Below, piece after piece: positions 36,588 through 48,752 of a stretch of 64,000 nt of DNA. Where the stretch lies: the NCBI RefSeq assembly GCF_000005505.3, contig NC_016131.3, positions 21,163,501 to 21,227,500 on the forward strand, written 5' to 3'. The position numbers and the translations under genes were made by a program. Within the stretch, counting starts at the first letter, position 1, and the number at the start of each line of letters is the position of its first letter. The DNA is from Brachypodium distachyon. Taxonomy: Eukaryota; Streptophyta; Magnoliopsida; Poales; Poaceae. The notes under the pieces were generated by a model. That model searched no databases and was not told where the DNA came from. It saw nothing but the letters and a program-made list of their open reading frames with translations.

Positions 36588-37147
36588 AACAAAGAATCCA
36601 CATCTCGTGTATTTTGGGTAAAACCCAAGTTTGAAGTTTATCCATGTTGAAAGATCAGTAAATTTTCCAGCCTACATCGGAATGGAATGTGAGAGGTGCA
36701 CAAAAACGTTTTGTGGTCAAACCATGAAATCGTTGATCATTTTCTTTACTAACCTGTTCACTAGGTTTGCAATTGATACAAACTAACACGATTGGCGATT
36801 GCAGTTGGTTTTAAGGTTTCAGTTAGAATATTTTTGAATGCCTTAGTTTTATTTTTCTTCAAAAAGGAAACCGTAGCCTCTCCATGGATCGACGCACACA
36901 GCCCTCAGACCAATGATAATAATACGGCTGCTGCTAGCTATTAGTTCATGCATGTCATATATAGCTAACACAAGCCCACATGTATAATAGTTAATGGGAA
37001 AATCTAAATGACACAACTATGCCATTTAGTCTTCGCGGGCGGCGCGCTTAGATCTCCGGCGAACGGGCTAGATTTGCCCGGGCCTTCCTCAATCCGAAGC
37101 GCTTCTATCTCGCTGAATCCCGCATGAGAAGTTTGTATTCTCTTCTA

Positions 37148-37371
37148 CTCCCTTCAGTCCTAAAACATGTCGTATCGTACATAATCTTTGTCATAATTTT
37201 AAAACTCTCATCACTGGTATGTTTAAGTATTTTAATTGAATGTGTTAAAGTCAATGTATAGTCGTGAAAATAACTTTTGTGTTTATACAATTAATTAAGT
37301 TTTGTACTACTAGTAGAAATCAATCGTCAAACTAACCTTTTCAGCCAAAGGGACCACAAGACTAGAGGGAG
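37148..37371. mobile_element. Degenerate Stowaway-like MITE
   Basis: CTCCCTTCAGTCCTAAAACA at the left and GACCACAAGACTAGAGGGAG at the right are imperfect inverted ends; TA is clear on the left only. Confidence 0.55.
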
Positions 37372-37513
37372 TTTTGGAGACTTTAAGGGGAATGTATTAT
37401 CATTTGTTTTCAAGTATATATGAGAGAAAACACCACTTTTGTGGGGTTTTATGCACACTCTCTCCCCGGTCATCAGGCCTCCACGCCAGTTTCTTATTTA
37501 CATGTACATGATA

Positions 37514-37536
37514 CTAGATGATTCCCCGCGCGTTGC
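37514..37536 (-). mobile_element. Candidate Helitron 3' terminus (minus strand)
   Basis: Read on the minus strand: CCGTCGCAACGCGCGGGG, a bulged GC hairpin, then AATCAT and CTAG followed by T. On the plus strand this is A|CTAG at 37513-37517. The element body would lie to the right; no 5' end was located. It resembles the end at 62105. Confidence 0.45.
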
Positions 37537-39000
37537 GACGGACAATTCTATTTGAACATTTGGACATGATGTCAGGAACAAATGGCATGATCAAATGCAA
37601 AATAAATATGAATACCACAGGCCAAAACGACTTTATCATCCATAACATATATGGTAGGAGTAATTTTGATGTACTTAAACATTAATAACTTCGGAGAAAT
37701 CATAAAGAGAAGCTTCAGGAACCTGAATATTCAAAGTTCTAGAAAGAGCGACATACACATCATGAACATTTTCATGATGTGTACTTGGCGAATTTTTTAT
37801 ATACAACATGAACGTGAAAAGTTTTAGGAGGTAAAATGCTGAATCGTCGAAGGGGGACACCAAAATGAACTGCTAGTGGGGCTGCATCATATGATATGTA
37901 TGGTGATATAAACACTTCGCATGCATATGACTTGGTAGTTGGAACCAACTTGATAATGTGAACAATTTGCATGTTGTGCTCGGTGGAGATCAACTTGACG
38001 ATGTGAAAACCTTGCATGTTTGCCTCTTAATGGGGATCAACTTTATAGAAATTATAGATTCTAAGATAAAGTCAAGAAGAAGCATCAGAGAGGTGTAACT
38101 AAAAATTGAAGCATAAAATGCCTCTTTTATGATGTCCCATAACCCACAATAAATGCTAACTGATTATATTTTCAATGCATTGTTTGTATCTAAAGTAGCA
38201 TTTTTTTAGGCTGGTCATAGCGGGGAGTCATGTTACTAGCCTAAGTTACTACTCCGTAGTGGGTAATAACATACACGTGGTGTCATGCATAGTGTCATTT
38301 ATTAGGTCATGAACTCATCTTGCTTTGGTTTGTGTGATGTTACTAGTTACCATCTTTCTCTTTTTTTTTATTTAATACCATTCCATATCACTAAAATGCC
38401 TAGTTGGCATCTTATGTTACTATCTAAGTTACTCCTACTATGACTACCCTTAGGATATCTAAAATATCAGTTATTTAATAATTGTGTGATTTTTTTTGAC
38501 GCTTTTGTTGATTTGCGTGAAGAAACAACCACCTGCATATTACCGTTGGTCAGTTGCTACCATGGTTGGTTGACTGACGATGTGAGCCCAGCTGCACAAG
38601 AGACACTAACAGCTCCATATCATCTGATGTGCTATTATTTTCCATCTAACCTTAATAATTCCAATTGAATCACTGACAAGGTGTCCCACTTTACCTTTTC
38701 TCATCCGTCGAGGCTCTGGAAAGAATCTTGAACTCGTTCGCTCACTCCTCGTCTCCCACCACCCACCATCTTCGCTCCCCAAGCCCCAAGGCGAGATCTC
38801 ATCATCCCATTCCTAAATCCGCCACAAAACCCACACCCAAACCCATCGATCGTTTCGAAAGCTCCCCGAACCCCACCAAATCCACCTCAAATTCGCCGCG
38901 GAATGCGTCCAATTGGAACCCAAATCCCGCATCCACCAATTCAAATCTGAAGTAGGTTCACACCCCCGCATTCCCCAGATTCTCAGGCGAATCCGCCGCA
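37537..39000. other. Spacer and 5' region of the TORTIFOLIA-like gene
   Basis: AT-rich to about 38680, then C-rich from 38720, probably promoter and 5' leader of the next gene. An open minus-strand stretch around 37680-38010 carries the words NVHDVYVALSRTLN and could be transposon-derived, but is not identifiable. Confidence 0.35.
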
Positions 39001-42000
39001 ATGGCCACCGCGGTCTCCAAATCCGCCACCAAATCCCATCCCAGGTCGCCCACCACCGCGCAGCCGCTGAACCCTGGCCCCGCCGCCGGGGCCGCTGGCG
39101 CGGCGCCGTCGAAGAACGCGGCGATGGCGGAGCTCAAGTCCCGCGTGCTCTCCGCGCTCGCCAAGCTCTCCGACCGCGACACGCACCACATCGCCGTCGA
39201 GGAACTTGACCGCTTCATCCGCTCGCCGCCGTCCCCCGACGCGGTGCCCATGCTGCTCCACGCGCTGGCGTCTGAAACCCAGGGGCTCGCCTCGCCAGCG
39301 CGGCGCGAGTCGATACGCCTCCTTGCCACGCTCTGCGGAGCGCACCCCGACGCCGCCGCTCCTCACCTGCAAAAGGTCATGACGCATCTAGCGCGGCGGC
39401 TCAAGGACCCGGCCTCTGACTCGTCAGTGCGTGACGCGTGCCGCGACGCTGCAGGACAGCTTGCGGCGGTGTACCTCCGGCCGCTGGCTGCTTCAGCCGC
39501 TGGTGAGTCGGGAAATGGAACCGTCGCGCTGTTCGTGAAGCCGCTCTTCGAGGTGATGGGAGAGCAGAGCAAGACTGTGCAGAGCGGGGCTGCGGCCTGT
39601 CTGGCAAAGACGGTGGAGGGGGCAGGACCCGGACCTGGGGTTTTGGGGATGTTTGGTAAGCTTGGTTCGAGGGTCTTCAAATTGGTCGGTGGGCAGGGCG
39701 TGCAGGCCAAGGGGGCACTGCTCAATGTCATCGGAAGCTTAGCTCAGGTAGGTGATGTCTCCCTAATATCTCTTGCATACCATATGCTCGATTAATTGAC
39801 AAAACTAACGCTACGCTAGTAGTTGTATTTCTACGTACGTCCTGTTTACTATTCGTAATCCTGAAATTCCGTTAGAGATCCTCTGCTGTCCGGACAACAC
39901 ATGTAATGTTTAGGTCTATGGGAATACCTTCCTAGGCTATGGCCTATGCGGCCAGGGCTTGTGGAATAAGTATTGTTTGACGCTGCTGTAGCTGTAATTA
40001 GTTTGATCATGTCATTCCGTTTTGGGTGTGGCCTGTACATGTCACTACCAGCTGTAGGATGTAAATGCTGTTCTTTTTGGTGTGCATGTCTGTGGATTGG
40101 AAGAATCGATATCATAGTCAGTGTGGTTTTGATTGTTAGATAGAAGGTGTGAAGTTTGGATAGTTAGCATTTTAGGTCCTGCCACAAGGCATATGAAGGA
40201 TGCGCTTACTTTCAAATACTTTTGGCCCCGCCCCATGAACCAATGAACGATGTGAATTATAATGCAGTTGTGGTTTACTCGTTTACATGGCTTAATTAGG
40301 AGCTTACCTAACCTTCTTGCTTCTGGTAACTTTTCATTCTTTCCATTTTAGCAAGAATTATGAGTTCATCCTTCTTTTACCTGGCCATAGACATATGCCA
40401 TTTAAGCATTGGTTTCCATTTGTAATTTCTTCCTCATATACTCTATATGAGACGTCAATGTTTTCATTTGTGTACTAACTGAGACTTACAGAGTGCAAGA
40501 TTATTTTTATAAGAAAGATATTGTATTGCTCATTGGCTGTTTCAGCCGCAGAATTCATTGTGTACTGTTAGCATCCCGGTACAAATTTGGGATACTGTGT
40601 TTGGATATTTAAGAACTTTAGGCGATTGCTGGGGGCTGGAGTTGTGGAGACTGGAGATTACAGGTACAAATTTCCTTCCTTTCAGGTTGGAGCGATCAGT
40701 CCCCAGAATATGCAGCAGACACTCCAAAGTATCCGCGACTGTCTTGAGAACAGTGATTGGGCTACTAGAAAAGCAGCAGCTGATACATTGTGTGTCCTGG
40801 CAACCCATTGTGGACGCTTGATTGGTGATGGAGCTTCTCCAACCATAGCTGCTCTTGAGGCTTGCCGTTTCGATAAGGTAGTAAATAATCCACCCTTCTC
40901 CCAATCTGAAATGAAGGATTTGTTGCTGTTCCATGGATTTTCAAATGACAAGAAGCTTTACACATAGAGCATTGCTAAGTTGTTCCTGTAAAAAAAAATA
41001 TAGGTAAAGCCAGTCAGAGATAGCATTATTGATGCAGTGCAGCTGTGGAAGCAATTGACAGGAGAAGATACAGATGGTATCAATCTTTTCTTTTGTTTAA
41101 CAAGTATTTGATATTAGTTTTACTATATCCGAGTCCATACTTATGTAAGACAATTTGCATGCAACAGATGGTAAAAATAAAGAGCCAAATGGTAGTGAAG
41201 GGAAGCTAGATTCGCCTACCAACAACGAGAAAGCAAAGGGCAGTAGCATAGCTGAGAAAGCAGCAGTTCTCTTGAAGAAAAGACCTACATTAACTGACAG
41301 GGAATTGAACCCTGAATTTTTTCAAAAGCTTGAGACACGAACAACCGATGACTTGGCTGTTGAGGTGGTAGTACCACGCAAGACTCTACATTCTCATTTA
41401 CAAAGTGAAGATGATCTAGAAGAAGCAGATGGCGATGCTGGTCCAGCTAACAGCAATGGATCTGCAGATGATGAAGGGAGTCTGACTCAAGTTCGTGCAA
41501 ACTCTAATTTTCATAGTATTCCAAATAAATGGGCTGGCCAAAGAGGAAATAGAAACAAAGATGCAAAGGTTAAGGCATCTGATGCTGAAGATAGGAGTGA
41601 AACCAGTGCAAAAGATTCTGTTTCTGCAACAATGATGATCCCTGGAGAAGGTCCTTTCATAAATAATAAAACAAACTGGTTGGTAATACAAAAGCAGTTA
41701 TCGCAATTGGAGAGACAGCAAACAAGTCTCATGAACATGTTACAGGTTAGGTTTGTTCCTGTGCAAAAGAAAATTCTTAATTTCAACAGTATTTTTTTTT
41801 TGTTTCTAAGAGTATCGTCATAAATACCACCTCCCAAACTTCCAGTTTGATTTCAAGAGATTTTGTTCTGAATACATTGAATCTACCTGCCATTGTGTAA
41901 GTGAAAGCCAACCAGCAGAAATTAGTGCTATGATATTGCATGATAAATTGATAATACGAATGAACTGAGCTTTACTTTAGAAATAACCTTCTGTACTTTT

Positions 42001-44707
42001 GGAGAGTTAACTAACTTTACGGCCACCTAGGACAGTACTCCCTTCATTCCAAAATATGAGGCGAATAAATTTTGTCTGAAGTCAAAGTTTCTAAAGTTAG
42101 ACCAAGTTTATAGATAAAAATATATACATCTACAGTGCCGAATCAAGATCAGTATATCCATCATGAGATATGTTTTCAACTTTCATTGTTTATTGATTTG
42201 GTACAGTAGACGTTTATATCTTTTGCTATAAGCTTGGCCAAACTGTAGAAAGTTTGGTTAACAAAATTTATACGCCTTATATTTAGAACAGAGGGAGTAT
42301 TTGATTACTTGCTGTTACTTATCCCAATGTTGCCACATATTGTTGTGATGTGCTTACCTAATATCACTCGTGCTTTGCACATTTTAGGATTTCATGGGGG
42401 GCTCTCATGACAGCATGGTTACTCTAGAGAACAGAGTGCGTGGTCTTGAGAGAGTTGTCGAGGAAATGGCTCGGGATATATCACTATCATCAGGCAGGAG
42501 AGGTGGTGGTGGAACACTGGGCTTCGATTCATCTCCTGGCAGATCGTCTGCAAAATACAATGGTTTTCATGAATACTCTAATTCAAAATTTGGGAGGGGC
42601 GGTGATGGACGGATGGGATTTGCAGATAGGTATTTTTCTGCAGATGGTTCAGGTGTAAGAAGCCCATCTCGGAGACCAGATTCTGAACAATGGGATTCAT
42701 ATGCTTATTCTGGATCAAGAGGTGGAATGAATTCCAGGAGAGGGTTAGATTCTTTTTCAGATAGTAGGGTGCCTAGAAATGGTAATGATCAAGCAGGTGC
42801 TAGGCGAGGATGGGATAAAGGACAGGGGCCATTTAGGTTTGGGGAGGGACCTTCTGCTCGTAGTGCATGGAGAGCCTCAAAAGATGAAGCGACACTGGAA
42901 GCTATTAGAGTGGCTGGTGAAGATAATGGAAGTTCAAGGGCTGCTGCAAGAGTTGCTATTCCTGAACTGGATGGAGAGGTTTTGAATGATGGCAATCAAG
43001 GGGATGGAAGAGGCCCACTTTGGGAGTCCTGGACTCGTGCGATGGATGCTGTTCATGTTGGTGACATGGATTCCGCTTATGCTGAGGTTCTTTCAACTGA
43101 AGATGCTGAACTAGTTGTAAAATTAATGGAGCAAACAGGACCAGTCGTTGACCAACTATCCAATGAGGTTGCAAATGAGGTCCTACATGCCGTCGGTCAA
43201 TTCCTTGTAGAAGAAAACTTCTATGATATAGCTTTGAGCTGGCTTCAGCAGGTAAACTACCATCTTCCATTTTAGGAGCAAATTTTCTATTTGAAGTGGC
43301 TAGGATTTTTGTAGATTGTAGTGACAATTACATCGGAGAAACTTAAATTTTTCTCTCATGCCAAAACTGGAGCCAAACTAAAATAAATAAATCAAAATAG
43401 TCATTTCGTGCTATGGCTATAGAGCAACACTCTAAAAGCGCATTTCAGGGTGCATATTGTAACCTGAATATTCATCCATTTTGGTGAGGTAGCTTGCCAT
43501 GATCAATGCCAATTATAGTTTGGGAACTTTGCATGTGGCAATATAATGCTGCCCTAAAGTTAGTGGAGATGGAGCTGAGGATACTGACTATTTCCTGAAT
43601 TCTCAGTTTCTTGCTAGTATATTTGCCAATATTCAGCCAGTCTGCTCTTATATTAGTTGTGGATATTACTTTTGTTGAGGGCAACATATCTGGTGCACAA
43701 GGCCTATTTGGGGAACAAATTGCAGAAATCCAATACCAACCATCCGATCCCATCAGTGCCATCAGTGGGAGCAACCTCTCATCACACTGTGTTTTGTCAA
43801 ATAACCTGCATTCATCCAAAACCTCCTGGCATTGAATTTGAACATTTTGTTCACGAGGTAGCCTTGTGCACCAAAGCGGATTTTGTGAACATAGTTTCAT
43901 ATGCTGCACCCCTTCACAATATTTTGAAATTTTCTAAAAAGTTATGGTACTACAAAATGTTAATTTAGATACCTTTGCACAACATGAGAAAATACGATCA
44001 TTTGTGTACTGTACAAGAAAAAGCAAAATATAAGATCCCTTTGTTATACAGCATAACGTTTCTTCGTAAAGTGTACATGTAATTGTATTATTTCATGATT
44101 TTTTGTGCATGTACCTTAATGATTGTTTTGTAGTACCATGATTTGTTTTAAACACATGTACAAATTCACAAAGGGGTCTGTATGGACCTATGTTCTTTTG
44201 AGTGGACAGAATGGGTGTGATTTTCTTGGAAGAGGTGTTAGAGTGATCTGGTGGTTTATACAGTTAGATACCTTGCGTTTTCTGGTTTAATATTTGAGTT
44301 TTTTTTAGGTTAAGGGCTGTGCTTTATTAATCAGAAACAGAAATTCGTTACAAATGATGGTCCCGTATCATCTCCAGTACATCATGAACCCACACAGCAC
44401 ACTAAACACACACTCTGCCGATCTAGAAAGAGCATGAGCCGCCATATTACAAGAATACTTACATTCATTACTTAAGCATTTTGTATAATCATGATTATCT
44501 TGGCTGATGCAGTTGACTGACCTGGTAATGGAAAACGGATCTGACTATCTTGGAATCCCTCGAGATGCAAAGACTGACCTCTTATTTGGACTTCATGAAG
44601 CTACCGCCATCGAGCTGCCAGATGATTGGGAGGGGGCAACACCGATCCAGATAATGAAGCAGCTAGCCTCATCATGGCGCATCGACCTTCAGCAGCTTAT
44701 CAATTAA
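39001..44707 (+). CDS. TORTIFOLIA1/SPIRAL2-like microtubule-associated protein, 882 aa
   Basis: Exons 39001-39747, 40686-40877, 41004-41076, 41168-41745, 42388-43251, 44513-44707; all GT-AG and in phase. The N-terminal half consists of HEAT-type helical repeats (AELKSRVLSALAKLSDRDT, MTHLARRLKDP, WATRKAAADTLCVLATHCG, VRDSIIDAVQLWKQLTG) that bind tubulin. Then an acidic/Ser-rich linker, a coiled-coil segment near NWLVIQKQLSQLERQQTSL, and a Gly/Arg/Ser-rich stretch. The C-terminal domain (LSNEVANEVLHAVGQFL, DIALSWLQQ, PIQIMKQLASSWRIDLQQLI) is typical of the plant family. These proteins bind cortical microtubules at minus ends and crossovers and influence helical growth. Length fits the 860-900 aa of relatives. 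The long first intron (938 bp) joins SLAQ to VGAI; an additional small exon there cannot be excluded. Confidence 0.92.
42038..42297. mobile_element. Stowaway MITE in TORTIFOLIA-like intron 4
   Basis: CTCCCTTCATTCCAAAATAT at the left and CGCCTTATATTTAGAACAGAG followed by GGAG at the right, with TA duplications at 42036-42037 and 42298-42299. 260 bp. Confidence 0.85.
44296..44420. other. Possible retroposon tail in TORTIFOLIA-like intron 5
   Basis: GAGTTTTTTTTAGGTTAAGG followed by GCTTTATTAATCAGAAAC resembles an antisense poly(A) end of a LINE or SINE. Ends not defined. Confidence 0.3.
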
Positions 44708-44754
44708 GGACATTGGTTATTCATATGAGTTGATTTCATTTGTTCATTACCCTA

Positions 44755-44780
<26 letters not shown>
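44755..44780. repeat. C homopolymer (26 bases)
   Basis: Uninterrupted C-run about 50 bp after the TORTIFOLIA-like stop codon, so within its 3'UTR. The run length may be inexact because such tracts are hard to sequence. Confidence 0.9.
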
Positions 44781-44788
<8 letters not shown>

Positions 44789-45027
44789 CTTTTTGCCCTG
44801 TGGCTATCTAGGAGTCTAATGATCAGATATGACAGAACGTGAGTAGAGGAGCGGAACTGTGTTGACATGGTTGGTGTTGTCGAGTGATATTATGTTCATA
44901 TTGTTTTCACCGCTTCTTTCCTTTTCTTAATTTGCGGAATCATTTTTTGCATTCTATTCAGCGGGCATCTCAGGGTTTGCAAGTTCCTCAAAGCCTCAGG
45001 TTTTCCGCTTTTCCTGGAAAACTGATA

Positions 45028-45139
45028 CTCCCTCCGATCCATATTACTTGTCTCAAATTTGATCAAATATGGATGTTTTATGTTTAAAAAGTGTCTAGAT
45101 ATATGTAATATTTCGACAAGTAATTCCGGCCGGAGGGAG
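45028..45139. mobile_element. Stowaway MITE
   Basis: CTCCCTCCGATCCATATTAC at the left and GTAATTCCGGCCGGAGGGAG at the right, TA on both sides (45026-45027, 45140-45141). 112 bp, between two convergent genes. Internal words (TTGTCTCAAATTTG, AATATTTCGACAA-like) are shared with 19920-20031. Confidence 0.88.
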
Positions 45140-45469
45140 TATCGTTTTCCTTCACATTCCTTGAAGTAGTTCAGAAATATAATGCTCCTCTTGTAGGAAA
45201 TTTTGAAGTTCCTTTGAGGAAGGAAAATGATATACACTTCCTACAAGAGGTGAAAGTGTTCAAAAGTCCTCTCTCCGGTCTTCATCCTTGTACTTCAAAT
45301 CAGGAACACAGAAATGAGAACACCGAACATGTCATAAGGAGCGAACACGAGGACGTAACGGGGCTGTCAAAAAAGGAAGAAAACTTGACAGGAAATGAGA
45401 ATGCCTGGTTTATTGATGAGACTAATTCCCCAACATAATCGCCGTGTTTTGTGGTCATCACCTAGTCGA

Positions 45470-47056
45470 TCAGTACTTTGTCTCCTCAGACAAACATGGT
45501 CCAATCAAAGGCGATGGCGATACCCACATAGCCTTCTCTGCCGTGTCGATGTTGATTTCTGATGCTTCTTTCCTTGTCCTGCGTCTCTTGTCCTGGAGGA
45601 AATCCGTAAGCACCCGAAGAGCAATGTCGGCGTCCTCGCTCCGCAGCAGCATCTCGGACGCCTCGGCCGGCGTCACCTCCACCGCTGCAAGCAGTCCCTG
45701 TATCTCCGGGAACAGAGCATGGTCGTCGACGAGGTGGTAGTTCCGGGCCAGCGTCCTGAACGCCTCCCATCCGCAGTGGCCCATGTAGACGTGCATGTCC
45801 ATGCGCCCCGGCCGCAGCAGCGCCGGGTCGAGACGGTCCTTGTAGTTGGTGGTGAACACGATGATCCGCTCCTCGCCGCTGGTCGACCACAGCCCGTCGA
45901 TGAAGTTGAGCAGCCCGGACAGCGTCAAATTCTGCTGCTGTTGCGGCGCCTGGCAGGCTTTGCTCGGCGGGCCGTCGTCGTCTGATGAGTTGCCGGCATC
46001 GGCCGGCATCGGCATCTTGGAGTCTTCCCTCGACTTGGCATCGAAGCAGCAGTCGATGTCCTCGATGACGAGGATGGATTTGTTGGGCATGCCGATAAGC
46101 AGCCTCTGGAGCGTCGAGTTGAGGCGCACCTCGGAGAGGTCGAGGTCGTAGAGGTTGAAGCGGAGGTAGTTGGCCATGGCGGCGACGAGGCTGGACTTGC
46201 CGGTGCCGGGCGGGCCGTAGAGCAGGTACCCGCGCTTCCACGCCTTGCCGATCCGCTGGTAGTACTCCTTCCGCTTCAGGAACCGGTCGAGGTCGTCGAC
46301 GACGGCCGTCTTGAGCGCCGGGTCCATGGCGAGCGTGTCGAACGTGGCCGGGTGGTGGTGGTTGATCCCGTGCCACGCCCGGCCCTCGTTCATGAAGATC
46401 TTGAGCGCGCGGTCCCGCCGCTGCAGCTGCTCCGCCGCGGACATGATGAACGGCACGTACCGCTCCAGCGCCGCGTCCGTGTGCTGCGCGTCGAAGCTGA
46501 GCTCCAGGGTCTCCCGCGGGGCACGATGGCTGCTGCCATGGCTCTTCCCTTTCTTGCCGCCGCCATCGTCGCCACTGGTCTCAACGGACGTCCACTTGAA
46601 CTCGACGCCTTCGAAAGAATCCGTGGTGGATCCCCCGTCCTCCATGCACAGGAGCGTGCTCCAGCTGCTGCTCCCGTCGGGCTCCTTGTGCCGGGACCGG
46701 GCCAGGCAGAGGCGCCGCATGGCGCGCGGGTCGATCTTGGTGGCCAGGTACGTGCGCGCCGCCTCGAAGAGCTGGTTCTCGCTGTACCCGCCGTCGAAGT
46801 GCCGGCGGATGACGATGGTGTGCCGGTCCTTGCCGCCGGCGCCGAGGCGGGCGCGCACGGACGCGGCCACCCAGCGCACCGCGGCGCGCAGCTCCTCGGG
46901 GAGGAGCTCCCGCGCCATGCCGCGCGCCAGCATGGCGTACGCGGCCACCGACGCCGCCGTGGCCAGTGTCTTCTTGTACGTGTCCACCACCCTGCCACCG
47001 GCGCCGCCTTCCATCGATGCCCCGGCCAGCTTGGCGGTCAGTGGCAAGTGATCCAT
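45470..47056 (-). CDS. BCS1-like AAA-ATPase (At3g50940/At2g18193-like), intact single exon, 528 aa
   Basis: The N-terminus has one hydrophobic segment ([17 protein letters not shown]), then the plant AAA-ATPase-like N-domain, then the AAA core. Walker [10 protein letters not shown] (about residues 285-293), Walker [13 protein letters not shown], and the C-terminal half with [20 protein letters not shown] (sensor and arginine-finger region). Members of this family act in mitochondria or ER as membrane-anchored unfoldases or translocases and are often stress-induced; Arabidopsis OM66 is in the outer mitochondrial membrane. Single-exon structure is usual for the family. I chose the ATG at 47056 ([10 protein letters not shown]) over the one six codons upstream because the broken copy at 59316-60354 starts MDQLPL. 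Strongly GC-rich, hence many open antisense frames. Confidence 0.94.
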   Translation of the reverse strand: MDHLPLTAKLAGASMEGGAGGRVVDTYKKTLATAASVAAYAMLARGMARELLPEELRAAVRWVAASVRARLGAGGKDRHTIVIRRHFDGGYSENQLFEAARTYLATKIDPRAMRRLCLARSRHKEPDGSSSWSTLLCMEDGGSTTDSFEGVEFKWTSVETSGDDGGGKKGKSHGSSHRAPRETLELSFDAQHTDAALERYVPFIMSAAEQLQRRDRALKIFMNEGRAWHGINHHHPATFDTLAMDPALKTAVVDDLDRFLKRKEYYQRIGKAWKRGYLLYGPPGTGKSSLVAAMANYLRFNLYDLDLSEVRLNSTLQRLLIGMPNKSILVIEDIDCCFDAKSREDSKMPMPADAGNSSDDDGPPSKACQAPQQQQNLTLSGLLNFIDGLWSTSGEERIIVFTTNYKDRLDPALLRPGRMDMHVYMGHCGWEAFRTLARNYHLVDDHALFPEIQGLLAAVEVTPAEASEMLLRSEDADIALRVLTDFLQDKRRRTRKEASEINIDTAEKAMWVSPSPLIGPCLSEETKY

Positions 47057-48752
47057 GGCTAGCAAGATTGTCACAGTCTCACAGATTGGAACGGAGGTGG
47101 TGCTCTAATAATGTTCAGTTTCCAGTTATAATCTAGTACCACTGCGAAGTTCAACTACCTCTGCGACGCAGGTTCCTGGAAGGTGCAGGGAAGGGCTGCA
47201 TGTACTGCCAAGGATTGGCTCCAACCGAGTCTCCTCTGCTAAATCCTCCAATCGTCCTGCGACACGTATCTGCACTCATTTCATCTGCAAGTGTTAAACA
47301 CTTTGCTTGTTTTGCTTTTCTGCGGGGAGGCTTCACGTACGTACGTGTGGGGAGGAAAGAATCTTTGCGCGGGACGGTGGACTGAAAAAGCTCGTAAAGT
47401 CTCGTCCGTGTCGAAAGTTCTGTCACGTCCGACGCAGCGTGGTACGCCTTTCGGGCTCCTATGATCGTGTCACTGTTTTCTTGCAATATTCTACTACTAC
47501 GAGCCTAGTGCCATACCGTGTCAGCAGTTCAGCACTCAGCACACCGAAGGACCAGTGGTTTAACATTAAAGCAAAACGTCCACCGGTTCCGGCGGCTCCG
47601 GTAGTCCTGCTGCTGGATCTTCCGGTGCTACCGACCGGTTAAGAGACGTGCAACTGCAAATTGTGCTGGCTATGCGCTCGTTTAGTTAGGCACTTAGGCA
47701 TGAACTGCTATGTTTTGGTTTTTGAGGAAATGAGCTGCCTTTTATTTTCAGAACTGCTATGTTGATCAAAGTGTGATTGGAGTTTGAGGTGCCGGCAGAT
47801 GCTGCTGGAATTGTATCTTTTTTTCTCTCTAAGGAACACTTTGCTTATCGATTTCAATAAGCTGATTACTATCTCCAATCCATAATAAGTGCCGTTGATT
47901 TATTAAAAATGTTGTACTAAATTGGCACTTATTATGAGTCAAGAGGAAGTACAAAATCGCTATATCGTCATCAACATTTTGATATATCTTCATGTCTTCG
48001 GTAATGAAATGCACTGTAGAATACATGACTTGTACAAGATGGACTAACATCGTAGTATATTTTTGAATAGTTTTATGAGTCACTCGTCCCAAACGATGAT
48101 AATTTGAAATCGTTGAACCACACTATGACCGGAGACGCACACACAGGTAGATTGTCGAATCACTGATTCGCCGATGAACCCGATGAAAAAAGAATAACAA
48201 AGTAACGAAAATGTAAAGCGTGATATCCACTGACTTTTTGGAGTAGACCATTTTGATTACGTGAAAACGGCGACAAAATTGAGAGACCATTATTCGCATG
48301 CTGACACCTGCATTGCCAAAATGTTGTCGCGAAAGACAGAAAACCTCACATACACAAGTTATTCGGCACACTTTAATCCGTGGGAATCTCTCGTCTCCAG
48401 CCGAAGACGAGAGTAGCACTCAAAAATCACAACTTCGTGGCGGGTTCAGAACGTCAACTCGTGCTGTTTTTATTTTTTTTGGCGAATTCGTGCTGGAACT
48501 GTACAACCGACCGAAATGGCCGCCAGCCATCCAAGCCTGCGGCAGGCCTAAGCGAAGCCCAAAAAGTTTTGTATAGGCCCGGCCCGCCAGGTCACTCCGG
48601 CGGCGACAGGTCTACTCAATCACCATCGCCACTCGCCAGTAAGCAACAGAGAATCAGAGAAGTCACCGGAGCGTGGAGAAGACGACCCGATAGTGGAGGC
48701 AGAGTACCACCAGCCGCCGGCGGGAACCAGGAAGGGAGGATCCGGGAACGGC
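47057..48752. other. Divergent promoter region between the AAA-ATPase and FAX-like genes
   Basis: The two genes point away from each other. No coding frame is convincing. Contains the short MITE at 47869-47949. The last 250 bp, GC-rich, are probably the FAX-like promoter and leader. Confidence 0.45.
47869..47949. mobile_element. Short Stowaway-like MITE
   Basis: About 81 bp: CTATCTCCAATCCATAATAA at the left, CACTTATTATGAGTCAAGAG followed by GAAG at the right, TA on both sides. Confidence 0.65.

Noticed and set aside
38728..38955. Pro/Ser-rich frame before the TORTIFOLIA-like gene
   Set aside because: It lacks an ATG and lies in the C-rich leader; not a credible upstream gene.
45486..47070. 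Long antisense and out-of-frame open frames over the AAA-ATPase
   Set aside because: High GC removes stop codons; none has family motifs, whereas the minus-strand AAA frame has all of them.
47057..47074. Upstream ATG of the AAA-ATPase
   Set aside because: The paralogue begins at the position equivalent to 47056, supporting the shorter form.
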